Positions 45,617 to 54,488 are shown, numbered from the stretch's first letter. The stretch is DNA of 64,000 bases from Lysinibacillus alkalisoli (GCF_014643595.1 NZ_BMJT01000006.1:150399-214398); one strand, 5' to 3'. The notes: generated from the letters alone by a model not told the origin. Translations and numbers: made by a program.

Positions 45617-46166
45617 TGATTTTACCTTCCTGCAAATATCTCTCTAGTATTGGCCTAATCTGTTTAAAATCCTTTGACTTTATTCCGGCTAGCCTTTGAA
45701 CACGCCATAATTTCACATCGTTTAATTCGTGTTTCAAATTATCAATGATTTTATAACATCTACGAATTTGAAATTGCTCTACACCTTCCGTAATTTGCTC
45801 AAGTAAACACTTTGTAATAGGCAGCTGTTCTAAATGCCGTTCAATATTAGCTAATATCCTTAAACGTTTCCCTATAAGAGTTTTTGTAATTCGAACAGGC
45901 TGTTCAGAAGCCCATAATTGCTCATATAACGTTTTTATTGCATTTGAATATTGTTTATCTCTTTTAACCCAATCGATCGTCTTAACCTCGTTATAACGCT
46001 TTTGAAGAGCTGGTAATACGCTAAACAACCATTCTTTATCGTGACGATATAAAAACATATATTCTTTTTGATAAGTTTTGCGTAATTGCATTCTCGTGAA
46101 TTGCGGATGCTTTTGTATTATTATTATAAATTCATTTTTATACGCATCTAGTTTTGATGCTGTCAT
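45591..46166 (-). CDS. tnsD: TnsD C-terminal part (second frame)
   Basis: 191 residues containing the TnsD C-terminal repeats (FIIIIQKHPQFTRMQLRKTY, WLYSVLP-like block, VDWVKRDKQY... and a second copy pattern near PVRITKTLIGKRLRILANIE). This region recognises the end of glmS in Tn7. It is not an independent gene: without the N-terminal frame it would lack the zinc-finger half. Continuous sense exists through the 38-base gap in this frame (YLKQPLNKQHQKQALMTASK). Confidence 0.8.
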   Translation of the reverse strand: MTASKLDAYKNEFIIIIQKHPQFTRMQLRKTYQKEYMFLYRHDKEWLFSVLPALQKRYNEVKTIDWVKRDKQYSNAIKTLYEQLWASEQPVRITKTLIGKRLRILANIERHLEQLPITKCLLEQITEGVEQFQIRRCYKIIDNLKHELNDVKLWRVQRLAGIKSKDFKQIRPILERYLQEGKINEQQRYKA

Positions 46167-46204
46167 TAGAGCTTGTTTTTGATGCTGTTTATTTAATGGC
46201 TGTT

Positions 46205-47431
46205 TTAAATATTTTTTACGGTTTTAGAATCTACTCCTAACTCTCTTGCAATCGCTCTTATACTTATATCTTCACATGAAAGTTCGACTAACTTTTGATG
46301 CCATACATAACCAAACTCTTTTATTCGACCTATTTTGAATATATCTGTCGATTGTTTTCTTAAATAAACAAAACCACACGAGCAAGTAAACGTGCCAATC
46401 AAGTTTTTAGTTTTAAAATCCCTCGTAACCTCTACATTTTTGATAATGAGTTGCCTGTAATGTGGTGCAGCTTTATTCAAACAGGGAAATGGACCAGAAC
46501 TAAATGCACCTTGATCTGTTGAAGTAGTTAACAAACTCTCTACATCTTGCTGTAAAAAATGCAATAGAAATAAATGACGAAGGGGATGCACATGACGCTC
46601 GGAATTACGCAGTAACACTTTCAACCAATTATATTCATATGTCTCATTTAATTCACTTTCATAACGCTGTAAAAAACCACTTGGAAAATAGGCATTGAAT
46701 GCTTGATATAAATCTTTTTGTCGTACACGATTTGAAGCAGTTATTAAATTACGTGATCTTAATAACGCTCGATATTGGGAGCTTATAGTTTCTCTCGAAA
46801 GAGCATGTAAGGGTAATTGCAATAGTTGATATGCCTGCTTTGCTATTGATACGGCTACATCCTTATATGGCTCCATTTCGTAAATAGAGGATAAGTTCAT
46901 GTGCTTTAACTCAAATCGGACATATTGTATTCGACTATCTACGGTAACTGGATATTTACGTAATAGCAATTCATGATGCGCGCAATAATTAATGCCTTGA
47001 AGCTGATGCTCTCTATGAATATAAGGTTCCCCATATTGTGCATCATCTGCTTTAGCACATTCGACACAATAATATAAACCATCCTTCTTACAAATACTTC
47101 CTGCAACAATACCGAGCCTAGTATACAAAGCCTGTCCATCATCTAATACATCCTGTAAAATCTCCTGCTGCCGAGCTTTTGATAAAAACGAAGCATAGTA
47201 AGGATAAATTGTGTGATTGGCTAAAAGAGATTCTACCGAGTAATGCGGTCCTAGCTTTTCCGCCAGAACAGAAAAATAGCTACCAATTTCCACACTCGGT
47301 ATCACACAACGACTGTCAAACATCTCTTCCAATGTATCTTTACAATCAAGATTTCCACTATAAAAGTGGTAACGCGCAATGGCTGAATACAACAATTCAT
47401 TTGAATATGGGTTTGTGAAGAAAGGTAACAT
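46205..47431 (-). CDS. tnsD: TnsD/TniQ N-terminal part (first frame)
   Basis: 408 residues of the TniQ family: MLPFFTNPYSNELLYSAIAR at the start, then a zinc finger with CVECAKAD and a later CAHHELLL, and a second cysteine pair FTCSCGF before GVDSKTVK. It binds attTn7 and recruits TnsC. Translation stops at TAA immediately after an A-run. A -1 slip at A-AAA-AAT (about 46209-46215) joins it to the C-terminal frame, giving about 612 residues. Confidence 0.88.
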   Translation of the reverse strand: MLPFFTNPYSNELLYSAIARYHFYSGNLDCKDTLEEMFDSRCVIPSVEIGSYFSVLAEKLGPHYSVESLLANHTIYPYYASFLSKARQQEILQDVLDDGQALYTRLGIVAGSICKKDGLYYCVECAKADDAQYGEPYIHREHQLQGINYCAHHELLLRKYPVTVDSRIQYVRFELKHMNLSSIYEMEPYKDVAVSIAKQAYQLLQLPLHALSRETISSQYRALLRSRNLITASNRVRQKDLYQAFNAYFPSGFLQRYESELNETYEYNWLKVLLRNSERHVHPLRHLFLLHFLQQDVESLLTTSTDQGAFSSGPFPCLNKAAPHYRQLIIKNVEVTRDFKTKNLIGTFTCSCGFVYLRKQSTDIFKIGRIKEFGYVWHQKLVELSCEDISIRAIARELGVDSKTVKNI

Positions 47432-47462
47432 ATATATTCCTCCAGTCGCTTAATAATTTCTA

Positions 47463-47491
47463 TTGACAGAAAATTATATAAAATATATAAT
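47463..47491 (+). promoter_or_regulatory. Sigma-A promoter of the antisense HTH gene
   Basis: TTGACA and TATAAT are separated by exactly 17 bases, 39 bases before the ATG of the HTH gene. Confidence 0.8.
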
Positions 47492-47529
47492 TTTATATAA
47501 TAAATATAATTTTAAAGGAGCAAAATCTT

Positions 47530-47895
47530 ATGACAAATAAAACAAATCAGATTATTAGCTTAAATGTGAACGATATAGCCCCAGCAACCAATAAAAACAT
47601 AGGCGATATGACTCTAAACGAAATTTTTGCGAACGATGACATTTCAATCAAAAAAACAAAAAAATCACTTAAATTTATTAAAGATACAGATGAACACACT
47701 ATCGTCTTTTCTTTAAAGAAAAAAGAAGGTTTACAAAGTATGCATCAACATGTTTTTGAGAAGACTAAAGATAAAGATTCTTTAAAAACTCTAGCAAAAT
47801 CACTTTATAAAGAAGGTAATACTCAAGAAGACATCGCTGACATCTTAGGAATTCATCAATCTCAAGTGTCACTTTTATTAAGAGATAAATATTAA
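47530..47895 (+). CDS. Helix-turn-helix protein within the tns operon
   Basis: A 121-residue protein oriented against tnsABCDE. Its last 45 residues are a helix-turn-helix (LAKSLYKEGNTQEDIADILG, IHQSQVSLLLRDKY), and the N-terminal part is lysine-rich. A consensus promoter and AAAGGAG site indicate that it is expressed. It may regulate the tns genes by binding or by transcription interference. Related families are unknown to me. Confidence 0.7.
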   Translation: MTNKTNQIISLNVNDIAPATNKNIGDMTLNEIFANDDISIKKTKKSLKFIKDTDEHTIVFSLKKKEGLQSMHQHVFEKTKDKDSLKTLAKSLYKEGNTQEDIADILGIHQSQVSLLLRDKY

Positions 47896-47902
47896 ATTTA
47901 CC

Positions 47903-47940
47903 TTGAGGCTATTTAGATTTGATAAATAGCCTCAAATTTA
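47903..47940 (+). terminator. Terminator of the antisense HTH gene
   Basis: A perfect 13-bp stem (TTGAGGCTATTTA) is followed by ATTTATTCT; it can work in both directions. Confidence 0.8.
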
Positions 47941-47974
47941 TTCTCAACCTATTGACTATTGCAAATTACATCCT

Positions 47975-48355
47975 TAGCTAGAAACATTTGCTTCTGTATA
48001 TTGAACACGTCCTTTAACTACAAATGCCCCTATAGGAATGCCTACTAAAATACGCTAGTCAGTAACTCCTCCTTTATAACCTGAAAGTTCCCCATTTACC
48101 TATGCTAAAATAGATTCATATTGTAAATCGGTTAAAATAACTTTTAAGCGCAGCAAAATCGTTTCTAAATTCACTTCATTTTTGACAAAATCCTTTAATA
48201 ACTGACTCTTTGCTAATCCTATCTCCCCTAAAAAAGCTCTCTTACAACTCGTTTTATATGTTTGTATTTTTTAAAAGAATCATACGGATGATTTTTTTCT
48301 TTTAGTGCCTGTTTTCTTAAATCAAGTAGCGGTAAAACTTTATTTGTAGGACCAC
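47975..48355 (-). pseudogene. Degenerate coding remnant behind tnsC
   Basis: Minus-strand sense is clear but broken. One frame reads SKVSGPTNKVLPLLDLRKQA and KEKNHPYDSFKKYKHIKRVV (48355 to about 48235). After a shift it reads GEIGLAKSQLLKDFVKNEVN, LETILLRLKVILTDLQYESI, a stop, VNGELSGYKGGVTD, a stop, RILVGIPIGAFVVKGRVQYT. At least one frameshift and two nonsense codons are present. The first part may be the original C terminus of TnsC; the rest looks like a lost tns-associated gene. Confidence 0.5.
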
Positions 48356-49555
48356 TTACTTTACTTTCTTCCTGTTATTCATTTCAATTAAGTTCGAAAT
48401 TAATTGAGTTTTTATTTGATTGTTATCTGTATTAGTCGGTGAGCCTTCAACGATTTTTTTAGTGGCCTTTATAACTTCATCCATAGATAATGAATCAAAT
48501 ATACCTAGAGCAGCTATTTCTACACTCAAACTCTCAATCATTTCTCGTTTTTTATGCTCTACTGTATTCTTTCGCTCCTGCATCGCAGCCTTAACCCTAC
48601 CTTCATACTGAGTATTCCGCTTATGATTCATCATCAACTCATCTAAATTAATCATAATATCCTCGTACTTATACATCGCAGCAAAGTCATTGTTACGAAT
48701 GGCATTTAACATTGGCTGAATAATCTTCATGTCTTTTTTAGCTGTCTGCCTCAGCACATTTGATGTAATAATTTCATCTTCATTATTTTCATCAAATAGT
48801 GCACGTTCCTGAGCCAGTATAAAGAGGTTTACGGCTACAGATGTGATGCCTTGGCATTCTTCGTAAAACGTCTTTTTAACGTCTTCTGTAAGCGGAGAGC
48901 GTATTTTTAAGCATTGTAATTCCCATAGTGTTTCTAAAAAGAACTCCCATTCTTCACTATGCTCGTCCATACGGTCCCAAATAATTGCACCATCACTTGC
49001 CGCACGTCTTGCTTGGCGAAAGTTACCTTTAAATAATTGCTGTGCCTTTGATGTGCCAATTAAAACGGTTGGAATGCCAACAGTGTTTGAAAGTGTTACA
49101 AAGAAGTTCAGCATTTCTTCTTGATCATTTTTTGCATGTAGTAAATGCTGGATTTCATCAATATATTTGTGCGCCTGTTCCTCGTCTTCTCGTAAATGGT
49201 GTAATGCTCGGATTCGTTCAAGGAATGATTTATCTAACGGGTTACGTGCTAAATAGCCTCTACGAATTAACGTTGATAAACGACGCTCAACTTCAAAATG
49301 AATTGGTAACGGCTGAATGAAGTTTTTTACTCGCTTTAGTACGTGATAGCGAATATTAGTTTCACTTTGCTTATCTTGCTCGCTAATACGTGGTGTTACC
49401 ATAAAGCGGTCCAATACATCATCTTCACTAAAAATAGGCGGGAGCGCTTCGATGAATGGGTTCTGAGCATATTCTGTCAGCTGTTGTAGCTTGTAATTTG
49501 CTTCCTCTACATCGCCTTTTAATACGACATTATTCATCTTTTCCAAACTGCTCAT
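48356..49555 (-). CDS. tnsC: TnsC-like transposition regulator lacking the P-loop region
   Basis: TnsC is an AAA+ ATPase (555 residues in Tn7). Here only 399 residues remain. The N-terminal part (LPIHFEVERRLSTLIRRGYL) and the parts from Walker B (YIDEIQHLLHAKN, about 131-143) and sensor 1 (PTVLIGTSKA) to the C terminus are normal. There is no GxxxxGK[ST] anywhere: about 130-150 residues carrying Walker A are missing between REDEE and QAHKYIDEIQ. The open frame is intact. The gene overlaps tnsB by 26 bases. Confidence 0.88.
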   Translation of the reverse strand: MSSLEKMNNVVLKGDVEEANYKLQQLTEYAQNPFIEALPPIFSEDDVLDRFMVTPRISEQDKQSETNIRYHVLKRVKNFIQPLPIHFEVERRLSTLIRRGYLARNPLDKSFLERIRALHHLREDEEQAHKYIDEIQHLLHAKNDQEEMLNFFVTLSNTVGIPTVLIGTSKAQQLFKGNFRQARRAASDGAIIWDRMDEHSEEWEFFLETLWELQCLKIRSPLTEDVKKTFYEECQGITSVAVNLFILAQERALFDENNEDEIITSNVLRQTAKKDMKIIQPMLNAIRNNDFAAMYKYEDIMINLDELMMNHKRNTQYEGRVKAAMQERKNTVEHKKREMIESLSVEIAALGIFDSLSMDEVIKATKKIVEGSPTNTDNNQIKTQLISNLIEMNNRKKVK

Positions 49556-51686
49556 CTCGCTTCCGTTTTAATTTCTCCATTAGGCGTGAAGGTGCTTTAT
49601 TTTCTGGATGCTGTTCTATTTTTGTACGTGATGCTAAATCAATAATTTCAGCAGGTTGCTCCTCGACAATAGGGGATAAATCAAACTTTTCCTCTTCACG
49701 ATTAGCAGCTTTCTCAATCGCCTTATTATCTCGGATGGCGGAAAGCTTTTCTTTTTTGCTTGTCGGCTGATGCTGTGCCTGTTTCTTCTTTTTCTCTGCT
49801 GCCCTAATAATTTGGTCCATCATCGTATCTGCATTAATCGATAGCTGTATTTGTTTGGCACGTTCTTCTTCTTCTAACTCATTTCGTAATTGTTGCTGGA
49901 ACACAACCTCTTCTAGAAAATCAAGTCTATATTGTTGACTCGGCTCTAGCAAAATACAAGTTTCGTAATCCATACCATTATCATTCGGTATATAAATTTT
50001 ATCTAAATGGCGTGGATCATATACGATATCGATGCTTTTATTTTTCAGCTTTGCATACCACTGCTCTTCAATAGCTCGTTTCGAACCATATAATAAATTT
50101 TTGAACTTAATGCCTGCTCGCGAAATTGTTGCTCTACTACGTGGCAATACATTTAAACGTAAAATATCTCGGTCCACTGTTCGTAAGCGTCCTTTACGAT
50201 TTTGAATGCCCCAGTTCCATAAATTAATCGGTGTTGGCACAATACCATCTGCAATCATTTCTTTTTCCATTGGATATTTATCAATAATTTTATGATTGTG
50301 CTGTAAAACTAGCGTAATGACGAGTGCTGTAAACTCCTTTAAATTTAACGTAGCATTTAAGCGATAATCTCGATCTCCACGCTCTCTGTATTCCTTTTGA
50401 ATAGCGCCAGGTGCTTTTTGTTTTACCTTACCGTTAATTGTACGGAATTTACGCTCTACAATACCTTTCAAATCTCCTCGGTACGCTGTAGTATTTTCGA
50501 TTTTGATATTTAAATTATTTAGAAGTCCTTCTACGGAATACCCCTCAAATTCACCTCGGTCGGCAATAATAATTTCAGGTAAATGATAGGTTGGCCATTG
50601 TTCCTTTGTAATATCGATGCCATACTGCTTACAGAATTCAACCTTATCAGCGACCATATTATCTAAAGCCATCATTGCTCCAAGCCATGAAGGTCCTTCT
50701 AAACCTACGTAAATACCTGTAATAATACGTGAGTAAACATCCACAATAGCGTAAATAACAGGTCTACCAATAATTCGATTTACATCAAAAGAACTCACTA
50801 AGTAAATGTCCGCTATAGTTGCATCAACTTGAAAACGTGTACCAGGTCCATTCGTTTCCACTTTAGAATTACTTAATATCGGACGATGTTTTAGCTCATA
50901 TTCTTTTGCACTTTTACGAAATTCAATATCTTTCTTCGGATCTTCTAATTTCTTGAACCAATAATAGAACTGGTGGTATGACGGAATACGATTAGATTCC
51001 CAAATACGATAATGCATTTCGCCATTTTCCTTATAACGGTCCGAATAAAAATCCATTAAAATAAAACTGTACACGTCCTTTAAGGAATAGTTATTTTCTT
51101 TACGGTAGTATTTGTTTATTGCATGCTCAAATTGTGTTTTAATTTCATCGGTAATGTTTATCCCACTTCGATATTCACCATTAATAGTAACTCTACGTGG
51201 TCGACCTACTTTTTCATCGTTCAATTTTTTTGTTTTGCCTCGACCACCTGAGTTTGCATAATCAGGAAGCATCGCATTTTTATTCATCCCACGCTGCCAA
51301 TAACGACTGAGTAATTTTTTTACCTTTGTTGGAGTAACGTTCAATCTTTCAGCTATCTCTTTAATCTTCATTTCCCTGCCATTCTTCTGAAGCAAATTAT
51401 GCATTTCTTCTAAACAGTACGTTTGAATGATTTCCCAATCATCGTTTCGCTTTTGAAATTGAACTTCAGTTAATTCATCTTCTACAACTGCACGTGCAAA
51501 AGGATCAGTGATAATAAGCCATTCATTTTGTTCTATATCTGTTATCAATGATGAATAGAGTTCTTTTTTAGGCATAGATGTATTAGCATCAATATTTACG
51601 ATATACACATAAGATTCTTTAATTTCAATAATACGAATACGTGTTGAATCTTTTACAGATTGAAGTACTTGGTTGATATAAATCAT
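49530..51686 (-). CDS. tnsB: Tn7-like transposase TnsB (DDE)
   Basis: A 718-residue retroviral-integrase-type transposase that recognises the ends and joins 3' ends to target. N-terminal helix-turn-helix domains (IKEIAERLNVTPTKVKKLLS) are followed by the catalytic core with D288 in FQVDATIAD, D376 in IIIADRGEFEG and E411 in LKGIVERKFRT, all present. The C-terminal lysine-rich tail would contact TnsC. It appears intact. It overlaps tnsA by ATGA. Confidence 0.95.
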   Translation of the reverse strand: MIYINQVLQSVKDSTRIRIIEIKESYVYIVNIDANTSMPKKELYSSLITDIEQNEWLIITDPFARAVVEDELTEVQFQKRNDDWEIIQTYCLEEMHNLLQKNGREMKIKEIAERLNVTPTKVKKLLSRYWQRGMNKNAMLPDYANSGGRGKTKKLNDEKVGRPRRVTINGEYRSGINITDEIKTQFEHAINKYYRKENNYSLKDVYSFILMDFYSDRYKENGEMHYRIWESNRIPSYHQFYYWFKKLEDPKKDIEFRKSAKEYELKHRPILSNSKVETNGPGTRFQVDATIADIYLVSSFDVNRIIGRPVIYAIVDVYSRIITGIYVGLEGPSWLGAMMALDNMVADKVEFCKQYGIDITKEQWPTYHLPEIIIADRGEFEGYSVEGLLNNLNIKIENTTAYRGDLKGIVERKFRTINGKVKQKAPGAIQKEYRERGDRDYRLNATLNLKEFTALVITLVLQHNHKIIDKYPMEKEMIADGIVPTPINLWNWGIQNRKGRLRTVDRDILRLNVLPRSRATISRAGIKFKNLLYGSKRAIEEQWYAKLKNKSIDIVYDPRHLDKIYIPNDNGMDYETCILLEPSQQYRLDFLEEVVFQQQLRNELEEEERAKQIQLSINADTMMDQIIRAAEKKKKQAQHQPTSKKEKLSAIRDNKAIEKAANREEEKFDLSPIVEEQPAEIIDLASRTKIEQHPENKAPSRLMEKLKRKRDEQFGKDE

Positions 51687-52438
51687 CCATATTTCACCTT
51701 CTTCAATTTACTTTCATTAATTGACTGAATGACAATCGGTTGCTCTACATTTAATGGCTCTAACATATCAATACGGAGCGTTTTAGTTGCGAGTAAATGA
51801 TAAAACAGTGTCATACCACTACCTAAAGGCATATGCGTATCCTTATCAAACTCATTCGTAATAGCTCTGATACTTTCGTTATTCGTTAAAAGACGTTGTA
51901 ATAGTACCGTATCTAAATCTTCAATATACTCAGCACTTAGGCTTTGAAAAGCATCATAATGCTCAAGGCTATAATAATCATGAATGTAGCTAATGTTTCG
52001 TGCCATTTCTTTCGGGATTTCTAGCTCTGTTACAATGCCCCAATCAATCTGTCTTCTTTCCCAATACACACGCTCAATCTCAAACTTTTCAAGAACGCGC
52101 TCTTTTAATAGGTCATCTTTCATCTTGATTGTCCTAGCTACTTCAAACACGCCTTGTCCTTTATCTATCGTTAATAAAAAATCCGTTGTCATCACAATAG
52201 GTTCGCCAGTTTTAGGATCAGTAGAATGTTTTATACCTAACTCATCTGCAATGACTATTGTTTCTTCCAACGGCAATAAAGGAAACTGTTCTCGAATATC
52301 AATAACAGCATCTGAATATTCAGTTAGGTAAAAGTAGTTTCGTTCCAAATCGGATAAAAACTCATGTTGCCTACTCGTCTTTATCCCTTTTAACCGAGTA
52401 GAACGACCTAATGAAGATACATCCTGAATTTTAACCAC
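51683..52438 (-). CDS. tnsA: Tn7-like endonuclease TnsA (N-terminally frameshifted)
   Basis: 251 residues of the TnsA nuclease that cuts the 5' strands. The core is complete: EFLSDLERNYFYLTE, the catalytic aspartate in TTDFLLTIDKG, and EVARTIKMKDDLL with the catalytic lysine, then the C-terminal EKFEIERVYWERRQIDWGIV that binds TnsC. The first ORF codon is a GTG without a ribosome binding site. The true start is at 52521, and a -1 shift at AAAA (about 52426) joins the two parts. Confidence 0.88.
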   Translation of the reverse strand: MVKIQDVSSLGRSTRLKGIKTSRQHEFLSDLERNYFYLTEYSDAVIDIREQFPLLPLEETIVIADELGIKHSTDPKTGEPIVMTTDFLLTIDKGQGVFEVARTIKMKDDLLKERVLEKFEIERVYWERRQIDWGIVTELEIPKEMARNISYIHDYYSLEHYDAFQSLSAEYIEDLDTVLLQRLLTNNESIRAITNEFDKDTHMPLGSGMTLFYHLLATKTLRIDMLEPLNVEQPIVIQSINESKLKKVKYG

Positions 52439-52521
52439 GGCTTATAATCCATACCAATACCAGAGCCTCGGCCTTCTTTTATCCATTTTTCAACTTTAGA
52501 TGTTCTAGTTCTTTTTGACAT
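52423..52521 (-). pseudogene. tnsA: 5' part of tnsA in another frame
   Basis: An ATG with AAAGGGGTG upstream starts SKRTRTSKVEKWIKEGRGSG then IGMDYKPWLK, the standard N terminus of Tn7-like TnsA proteins. It then leaves the tnsA frame at GGTTAAAATTC, where one extra A would continue as WLKIQDVSSLG. Confidence 0.75.
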
Positions 52522-52527
52522 AAAAAC

Positions 52528-52558
52528 ACCCCTTTAGACCACTATAATCTAAAGGGGT
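52528..52558 (-). promoter_or_regulatory. Hairpin with U-run covering the tnsA ribosome binding site
   Basis: The perfect 11-bp stem ACCCCTTTAGA with its complement and a 9-base loop is followed on the minus strand by GTTTTT and then the tnsA ATG. The distal arm contains the GGGGTG ribosome binding site. It can terminate glmS readthrough and can also sequester tnsA translation. Confidence 0.7.
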
Positions 52559-52559
52559 A

Positions 52560-52648
52560 AAACGGTGCAACTTTTTTACAAACGGTATAACTTTATTCAA
52601 AACGGTACATCTTTTTTATAAACGGTACGACTTTATTTTAAATCTACA
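52560..52648. repeat. Right end of the Tn7-like element with four TnsB-type repeats
   Basis: Four direct repeats of AAACGGTRYRWCTTTWTT lie at 52560, 52580, 52600 and 52620, exactly every 20 bases, followed by the terminus TCTACA (52643-52648). Four tight repeats at the tnsA end correspond to Tn7R. Confidence 0.92.
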
Positions 52649-52653
52649 AAATC
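52649..52653. repeat. Target-site duplication, right copy (AAATC)
   Basis: This matches 36861-36865 and lies 20-24 bases after the glmS stop codon. Confidence 0.85.
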
Positions 52654-52672
52654 AACACATCAAGTATTTCTA

Positions 52673-54463
52673 TTATTCTACCGTCACGCTTTTTGCTAAG
52701 TTACGTGGTTTGTCTACGTCGCAGCGACGGTGTAGGGCTGCGTAATAGCTAATGAGCTGTAGTGGCACAACAGCTACTAATGGTGTGAGTAACTCATGCA
52801 CTTGTGGTAGGACAAGGTGGTCACCCTCTTCTGCGACGCCTTCCATTGCGATAATGCAAGCATGTGCGCCACGTGCCGCTACTTCTTTCACATTGCCACG
52901 AATGTTTAAAGCTACCGCTTCTTGCGTCACAAGCGCAAATACAGGTGTGCCCTCTTCAATTAAAGCGATGGTGCCATGTTTTAATTCGCCACCTGCAAAG
53001 CCCTCTGCTTGAATGTACGAAATCTCTTTGAGTTTTAATGCTCCTTCCATTGCCACATAGTAATCCATATTACGCCCAATAAAGAAGGCATTACGGGCAA
53101 TTGGTAAGTAAGCTAATGCAATTTCTTCAATAGCTGCTTTGGCATCCACCATCACTTGAATAGCATTTGCGGCAATCGCTAATTCTTGCTTTACATCCAT
53201 TACTTTATCCTCTGCAATGGCATAGGCAGCTATTGCTAACACAGCGATTTGTGCTACATAAGCTTTTGTTGAAGCGACAGCGATTTCTGGACCTGCATGT
53301 AATAATAGCGTATGGTCAGCCTCACGTGATAATGTTGAACCTTGTACATTAGTAATGGTCAGTGACGGGTAACCAAGCTCCTTTATTTTGACAAGCACTT
53401 GGCGGCTATCTGCTGTTTCACCTGATTGGGTAATGAAAATAAATAATGGTTTTTGTGATAATAATGGCATATTATAACCGAACTCACTCGAAATATGCAC
53501 TTCGACTGGTTTTTGTGCCATCTTCTCAAAATATTGTTTGCCTACTAAGCCTGCATGATAGCTTGTGCCTGCTGCAATAATGTAGAGGCGATCAGCTTGT
53601 TGCAGTGCCTGTTTTATTTCAGGCGCAATGGTTAGGTCACCTAATTCACTCTCATAGGCTTTACTAATTTTACGAATAACACTTGGCTGCTCATCCATCT
53701 CTTTTAACATATAATGTGGGTAAGCTCCTTTTTCAATGTCACTCATATCTAATGCTACGGTATATGGCTCACGTGTTAGCACTGTGCCTTCTAATGTCGT
53801 AATCGTCACTTGCTCTTTTGTAACAATCACTACTTCTTTGTCGTGTAACTCAATATAACGGTCTGTCACTTGTAGCATAGCCATTGCATCAGAGGCAACC
53901 ACATTAAACCCTTCACCAACACCTACTAATAGCGGACTTTTATTTTTGGCTACATAGATTGTTGTTGTATCATTAGCATCTAGTAAAGCGATGGCATAAG
54001 AGCCATGTAGCAAGCCTAATGTTTTGCGAAACGCTTGCTCTGTTGTTAAGCCCTCTGTAACAAATAAATCAATGAGTTGTACGATAACCTCTGTATCTGT
54101 ATCAGACTGCATCTCAATCCCTTTTAAATACGTATTTTGTAAGAGATGGTAGTTCTCGATTACACCATTGTGCACAAGTGTAAAACGACCTGTTGCGCTT
54201 TGGTGGGGATGCGCATTTAAGCGATTAGGTACACCATGTGTTGCCCAGCGCGTATGCCCTATACCAATCGTTGTTTCTACATGCCAATCAATGGCACCAC
54301 GCAAATCTGCAATGCGACCTTTTTCTTTAAAAAGCGTCACACCATCATTGTTGTGCACCGCAATACCAGCCGAATCATAACCGCGGTATTCTAGTTTTTC
54401 TAACCCTTTCACTAAAATATCTTTTGCGTCATTTAATCCTGCATATCCTACAATCCCACACAT
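52673..54463 (-). CDS. glmS: Glutamine-fructose-6-phosphate aminotransferase (isomerizing)
   Basis: A 596-residue enzyme that makes glucosamine-6-phosphate for cell-wall synthesis. An N-terminal glutaminase domain starts with the catalytic Cys1 ([28 protein letters not shown] block), followed by two SIS sugar-isomerase domains and the C-terminal [11 protein letters not shown] tail that TnsD recognises in attTn7. It is preceded by a glmS ribozyme. Its natural terminator has been separated from it by the transposon insertion. Confidence 0.97.
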   Translation of the reverse strand: MCGIVGYAGLNDAKDILVKGLEKLEYRGYDSAGIAVHNNDGVTLFKEKGRIADLRGAIDWHVETTIGIGHTRWATHGVPNRLNAHPHQSATGRFTLVHNGVIENYHLLQNTYLKGIEMQSDTDTEVIVQLIDLFVTEGLTTEQAFRKTLGLLHGSYAIALLDANDTTTIYVAKNKSPLLVGVGEGFNVVASDAMAMLQVTDRYIELHDKEVVIVTKEQVTITTLEGTVLTREPYTVALDMSDIEKGAYPHYMLKEMDEQPSVIRKISKAYESELGDLTIAPEIKQALQQADRLYIIAAGTSYHAGLVGKQYFEKMAQKPVEVHISSEFGYNMPLLSQKPLFIFITQSGETADSRQVLVKIKELGYPSLTITNVQGSTLSREADHTLLLHAGPEIAVASTKAYVAQIAVLAIAAYAIAEDKVMDVKQELAIAANAIQVMVDAKAAIEEIALAYLPIARNAFFIGRNMDYYVAMEGALKLKEISYIQAEGFAGGELKHGTIALIEEGTPVFALVTQEAVALNIRGNVKEVAARGAHACIIAMEGVAEEGDHLVLPQVHELLTPLVAVVPLQLISYYAALHRRCDVDKPRNLAKSVTVE

Positions 54464-54488
54464 AAAAATCCCTCTATTCTTTTATTTT

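Larger units (their letters stand above)
36866..52648. mobile_element. Tn7-like transposon inserted at attTn7 downstream of glmS
   Basis: A 15.8-kb element. The termini are TGTTGGGTTGG-AATAAAG (left) and TGTAGATTTAA-AATAAAG (right, read inwards), with a flanking AAATC duplication. The insertion is 24 bases after the glmS stop, with the tnsA end facing glmS, exactly the site and orientation of Tn7. It carries tnsABCDE and defence-like cargo on the left half. The tnsA, tnsC and tnsD genes are damaged, so autonomous transposition is doubtful. Confidence 0.92.
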
